In this document: positions 3,729 through 6,548 of the stretch, in pieces | Position numbering within the stretch: position 1 is the first letter of the stretch | How the letters are laid out: every line of letters begins with the position of its first letter | Source of the DNA: a bacterium | GTDB lineage: Bacteria; Patescibacteriota; Saccharimonadia; Saccharimonadales; Saccharimonadaceae | Length of the DNA stretch: 6,548 nucleotides | NCBI GenBank assembly: GCA_030428585.1 | Contig: JAUIDL010000039.1 | Location: 1 to 6,548, forward strand | Direction of reading: 5' to 3' | The notes under the pieces: generated by a model | Seen by the model: only the letters and a program-made list of their open reading frames with translations | What the model was told of the DNA's origin: nothing | Database searches by the model: none | Position numbers and translations under genes: made by a program

Positions 3729-5471
3729 ATGAAATTTGAACTGCAAAAAGGAAGTCGGTCACGAATCCTCGCCATTGGATTGCTCGCAATTGCGGCAATT
3801 TTTGTGGTTCGACTGTTTTATTTGCAGGTGATTCAATACAGTCATTATGTCGCTCAGGCACAGGCCGAGCAGCAAAAGCAATTCGTGATTCCGGCCGAGC
3901 GTGGCATGATTTATGCCAAGAACGGTGATGAACCGGTTCGACTGGTCATGAACCAATCGGTGTATACCGTATATGCTGACCCTCAAACAGTGACGGACAA
4001 AGATGAAATCGTCGAAGCGTTGAAAGAAGTTGCCGGCGGCAATTTGGTTGAAGGCTTCGCTGATTTACTGGACGCCAAAGAATCTCGTTACAAAATCCTG
4101 GGCACAAAGCTGAGCCGTACGCAGGCTGAGCTGTTGAAAGAGAAGGGTTTTAGCGGTATTGGTTTTCAAGAAACCAGTCAACGTGTCTATCCTGAGGGGA
4201 CGCTGGCGGCTCAATTACTGGGCTACGTTGATACCGAAAATGAAGGTAAGTATGGCCTTGAAGGCTATCTGAATGATGAACTGAGTGGGGTTGACGGTAG
4301 TCTAGTCGCTGTGACTGACGTCAGTGAAGTGCCCCTGACAATCGGAAACAAAAACGTGCGTATCCCCGAGCAAGACGGCAAAAATGTTGTGTTGAGTATC
4401 GACCGCAGTGTGCAATCTAAGGTCGAGCAGGCCTTGAAAGATGCTCAAAAACGCACCGGCGCCAAAGAGGTGAGCGCGATGGTGATGGATCCAAATTCAG
4501 GTAAAGTTCTGGCGATGGCAAATTATCCAACCTACGACCCAGAAAAGTATTACGAAGCCAAAGACGTCGCCTTGTTCAACAACAACGTCGTTTCGGGCAC
4601 GTATGAGCCAGGCTCAACCATCAAGACGTTCACTATGGCAACGGGGATCGAAAAGAACGCCGTGCGACCGTCAGACACGTTTAACAATACCGACTTTATC
4701 AAGATTGGTGACTGGACGATTTCTAACGCGACCCGCGGTATTACCGGAACCATTAGTTTCCAGACCGCACTGGAATGGTCGCTGAACACTGGCTTTGTCA
4801 CGATTGGTCAGCGGTTAGGAAACGGCACGTCGATTACCCCAGCTGCGCGTCAAACCATGTACGACTATTATTACAACAAGTTCCGCCTGGGGCAGGCGAC
4901 CGGCATTGAACTGGCGAACGAGGCCTCGGGATTGGTGATCGCTCCTGACGACCAGCGCAGTAGTGAGATTCGCTATGCGAACATGACCTTTGGTCAGGGG
5001 ATGGAAGCGACGATGATTCAGGTGGCCAGCGGCTTTAGCGCTTTGGTTAACGGTGGTACGTACTACCAACCAACGGTGATTGACGGCTATATGGAAGACG
5101 GTGAATTTAAACAAAATGAATCGCCAACTCCGGTCGCAACTGGTATCGTCCAGAAATCAACCTCAGATACATTGAAAAGTATGATGATCAAAGCCCGCCA
5201 ATCTGGTTTTCCGGGTGTCGACAAGAGCGGCTACCGCATCGGTGGCAAAACCGGAACCTCACAGGTCAGCAGCCCGCAAGGCGGCTATAGTGACGACGAA
5301 TCAATTGCCAGTTATGTCGGATTTGGTGGTAGCGATGCTCCCGAGTATGTCATAATGGTGCAAGTATCTGGTAAGGATCAGATTTTCCAGGGTGCTCGTG
5401 ATGCCCTCCCAATTTTCACTGATATTTCTAACTGGATGCTTGAATATCTCAAGATCCAACCGAAAGGATAA
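3729..5471 (+). CDS. ftsI: Class B penicillin-binding protein, peptidoglycan D,D-transpeptidase FtsI/PBP2
   Basis: This 580-residue enzyme cross-links peptide stems of peptidoglycan outside the membrane, here most likely at the septum with FtsW. An N-terminal cytoplasmic tip and one membrane anchor (about 12-34) are followed by the dimerization/pedestal domain, recognised by IPAERGMIYAKNG and by YPEGTLAAQLLGYV with GLEGYLNDELSG. The transpeptidase domain carries the three active-site motifs: S296-T-I-K299 (nucleophile Ser296) in EPGSTIKT, S351-L-N353 in WSLNTGF, and K507-T-G509 in GGKTGTSQ. All are intact, so it should be active and able to bind beta-lactams. There is no PASTA domain. The ATG at 3729 lies 6 bases after the ftsL stop, with AGG 5 bases upstream. 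The choice of septal FtsI over elongation PBP2 rests on the dcw context. Confidence 0.93.
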   Translation: MKFELQKGSRSRILAIGLLAIAAIFVVRLFYLQVIQYSHYVAQAQAEQQKQFVIPAERGMIYAKNGDEPVRLVMNQSVYTVYADPQTVTDKDEIVEALKEVAGGNLVEGFADLLDAKESRYKILGTKLSRTQAELLKEKGFSGIGFQETSQRVYPEGTLAAQLLGYVDTENEGKYGLEGYLNDELSGVDGSLVAVTDVSEVPLTIGNKNVRIPEQDGKNVVLSIDRSVQSKVEQALKDAQKRTGAKEVSAMVMDPNSGKVLAMANYPTYDPEKYYEAKDVALFNNNVVSGTYEPGSTIKTFTMATGIEKNAVRPSDTFNNTDFIKIGDWTISNATRGITGTISFQTALEWSLNTGFVTIGQRLGNGTSITPAARQTMYDYYYNKFRLGQATGIELANEASGLVIAPDDQRSSEIRYANMTFGQGMEATMIQVASGFSALVNGGTYYQPTVIDGYMEDGEFKQNESPTPVATGIVQKSTSDTLKSMMIKARQSGFPGVDKSGYRIGGKTGTSQVSSPQGGYSDDESIASYVGFGGSDAPEYVIMVQVSGKDQIFQGARDALPIFTDISNWMLEYLKIQPKG

Positions 5472-5479
5472 GCCCACCC

Positions 5480-6508
5480 ATGGATATGGTAGATTTAACC
5501 AACGAAATGACACGGACGTTCTTGCTGAGCGTCGGCGCATTCTTATTGGCGATGTTTTTGACGCCAATTTACACGTTTTTGGCGTACAAATACCGTTTTT
5601 GGAAAAAGCAGCGTACCGACAGCACGACGGGTGAGAAACTGACAGTCTTTAACAAGCTACACGCGGTGAAATTCAAACGCAATATCCCGACCATGGCCGG
5701 TGCGGTGTTTGTGATTGCGATTGCGGCGGTGACGCTAGTCTTTAACCTTGATCGAGCCGAAACCTGGTTGCCGCTAGCGGCGTTGATTGGCGGGGCTTTG
5801 GTGGGGCTTCTGGACGACATAATTAACCTGCGTGGATCGGGTAAGGGCGTCGCTGGTATGCGATCGAGCCTAAAGTTCGCTATGATTACGGGTATCGGGC
5901 TACTACTTGGTTGGTGGTTCTACACCCAACTAGGCGTGACGGCAATTACCGTGCCATTTATTGGTGAGGTCGCCTTAGGCTGGTGGATTGTGCCATTGTT
6001 TGCCTTTGCGGTTGTCGCGACTGGTAACGCGGTGAACATTAGCGACGGCCTTGATGGGCTGGCTGGTGGATTGGCGGCAATTGCGTTCGGTGGCTTTGGT
6101 GTGATTGCGTTGCTTCAAGGTAACCCGTTGATGGCGGGCTTTTGTTTCACTGTCGTGGGTGCACTACTGAGTTACCTGTGGTTTAACATCTATCCAGCAC
6201 GCTTCTTTATGGGTGATGTGGGCAGCTTTGCCCTTGGTACTTCACTGGGAGTCGTGGCGATGTTAACCGACACACTGTTTATTCTGCCAATTATCGGTGT
6301 TCTGTTTGTGGTCGAAGCCGGTTCGAGTCTGATTCAGATTTTCTCAAAGAAAGTGTTCAAGCGGAAAATCTTTATTTCTGCACCGATTCATCACCACCTA
6401 GAGGCTATCGGCTGGCCAGAGACTAAGGTCACCATGCGTTTTTGGGTGATTGCTGCGGTCGCTGCCTTTACTGGAGTGATGGTCGCGATCCTTGGGGGCA
6501 ATATCTAG
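5480..6508 (+). CDS. mraY: Phospho-N-acetylmuramoyl-pentapeptide-transferase MraY
   Basis: MraY transfers phospho-MurNAc-pentapeptide from its UDP carrier to undecaprenyl phosphate, making lipid I on the inner face of the membrane. The 342-residue protein is a multi-pass membrane protein of normal family length, with about ten hydrophobic segments. Landmarks are IPTMAG near residue 75, the aspartate pair D112-D113 (GLLDD), NAVNISDGLDGLAGG (N186, D189, D192), FMGDVGS with the Mg2+-binding D246, and the MraY-specific APIHHHLE (H304-H306). The last motif and the dcw setting separate it from WecA/TagO relatives. Small departures from common versions are PTMAG for PTMGG, and Asn where a Lys often follows the DDxx pair. 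The ATG at 5480 has AAAGGA 11 bases upstream; a second ATG at 5486 is less well placed. It begins 8 bases after ftsI and ends 1 base before the next gene. Confidence 0.95.
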   Translation: MDMVDLTNEMTRTFLLSVGAFLLAMFLTPIYTFLAYKYRFWKKQRTDSTTGEKLTVFNKLHAVKFKRNIPTMAGAVFVIAIAAVTLVFNLDRAETWLPLAALIGGALVGLLDDIINLRGSGKGVAGMRSSLKFAMITGIGLLLGWWFYTQLGVTAITVPFIGEVALGWWIVPLFAFAVVATGNAVNISDGLDGLAGGLAAIAFGGFGVIALLQGNPLMAGFCFTVVGALLSYLWFNIYPARFFMGDVGSFALGTSLGVVAMLTDTLFILPIIGVLFVVEAGSSLIQIFSKKVFKRKIFISAPIHHHLEAIGWPETKVTMRFWVIAAVAAFTGVMVAILGGNI

Positions 6509-6509
6509 T

Positions 6510-6548
6510 ATGCGCCGCGCAGGGTGGCAACCAAGTTCTGGTGCCCCC
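6510..6548 (+). CDS. Start of the next dcw gene, cut by the window edge (possibly ftsW)
   Basis: An ATG at 6510, one base after the mraY stop, opens a frame that stays open to the edge (MRRAGWQPSSGAP, 13 codons). The tight spacing implies translational coupling with mraY. In many dcw clusters murD or ftsW comes next. A short basic N-terminus would fit FtsW, a multi-pass membrane protein with a cytoplasmic start, but 13 residues cannot identify it. Confidence 0.5.
   Translation, partial: MRRAGWQPSSGAP

Noticed and set aside
4314..4325. Perfect 12-bp palindrome ACTGACGTCAGT in ftsI
   Set aside because: One or two such palindromes are expected by chance in a window this long, and this one lies in conserved coding sequence.
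1..6548. Novel defence, mobile or CRISPR system
   Set aside because: No integrase, transposase, direct-repeat array, toxin-antitoxin pair or nuclease is visible. The coding content is core cell-wall and division genes.

Overview
The window is a division and cell wall (dcw) gene cluster, all on the + strand. Its 5' edge cuts a gene of the YvcK/CofD-like family and its 3' edge cuts the gene after mraY. The order mraZ - rsmH - ftsL-like - ftsI (class B PBP) - mraY is a bacterial dcw order. murE and murF, which lie between ftsI and mraY in Escherichia coli, are absent there. With the short MraZ, the simple FtsL, the weak use of Shine-Dalgarno sites and the compact spacing, this best fits a reduced-genome bacterium of the Patescibacteria/CPR type, with Candidatus Saccharibacteria as my leading guess. 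That assignment is inference from layout and protein character and was not tested by any search. The genes read through with the standard code, and no TGA is needed as a sense codon.

Layout. Positions 2-376 are the C-terminal part of a YvcK-type protein, overlapped by 14 bases by a HAD-family phosphatase-like gene (363-1049). A strong sigma-70-type promoter (1052-1080) then drives a 63-residue single-pass membrane protein of unknown function (1087-1278), whose ATG lies where transcription should begin. A long hairpin terminator (1295-1334) closes this unit.

The mraZ control region (about 1340-1531) holds nested palindromes, a perfect DnaA-box sequence, and three GGGT-type repeats spaced at 10 bp inside and beside the promoter, which match the known MraZ operator design. 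mraZ (1532-1900) is followed by a 404-base gap with no convincing gene. The gap contains a C-rich, G-poor tract, an 18-bp palindrome within a longer hairpin, and a -10 element placed 7 bases before the rsmH start. rsmH (2305-3192) is followed by a possible 21-residue peptide gene (3210-3275) and a 56-base foldable element (3287-3342). The ftsL-like gene (3372-3722), ftsI (3729-5471), mraY (5480-6508) and the next gene (from 6510, perhaps ftsW) are packed 1-8 bases apart.

How the genes fit together. MraY makes lipid I, the first membrane-bound peptidoglycan precursor. The class B PBP cross-links septal peptidoglycan, and the FtsL-like protein is expected to scaffold it at the septum. RsmH methylates 16S rRNA, and MraZ represses the cluster. 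YvcK-family proteins have been linked to UDP-sugar binding and cell-wall growth, so its location just upstream is consistent with a wall theme. I see no defence system, mobile element, CRISPR array or tRNA/rRNA gene. The unusual content is in the non-coding gaps and in small details of MraZ.
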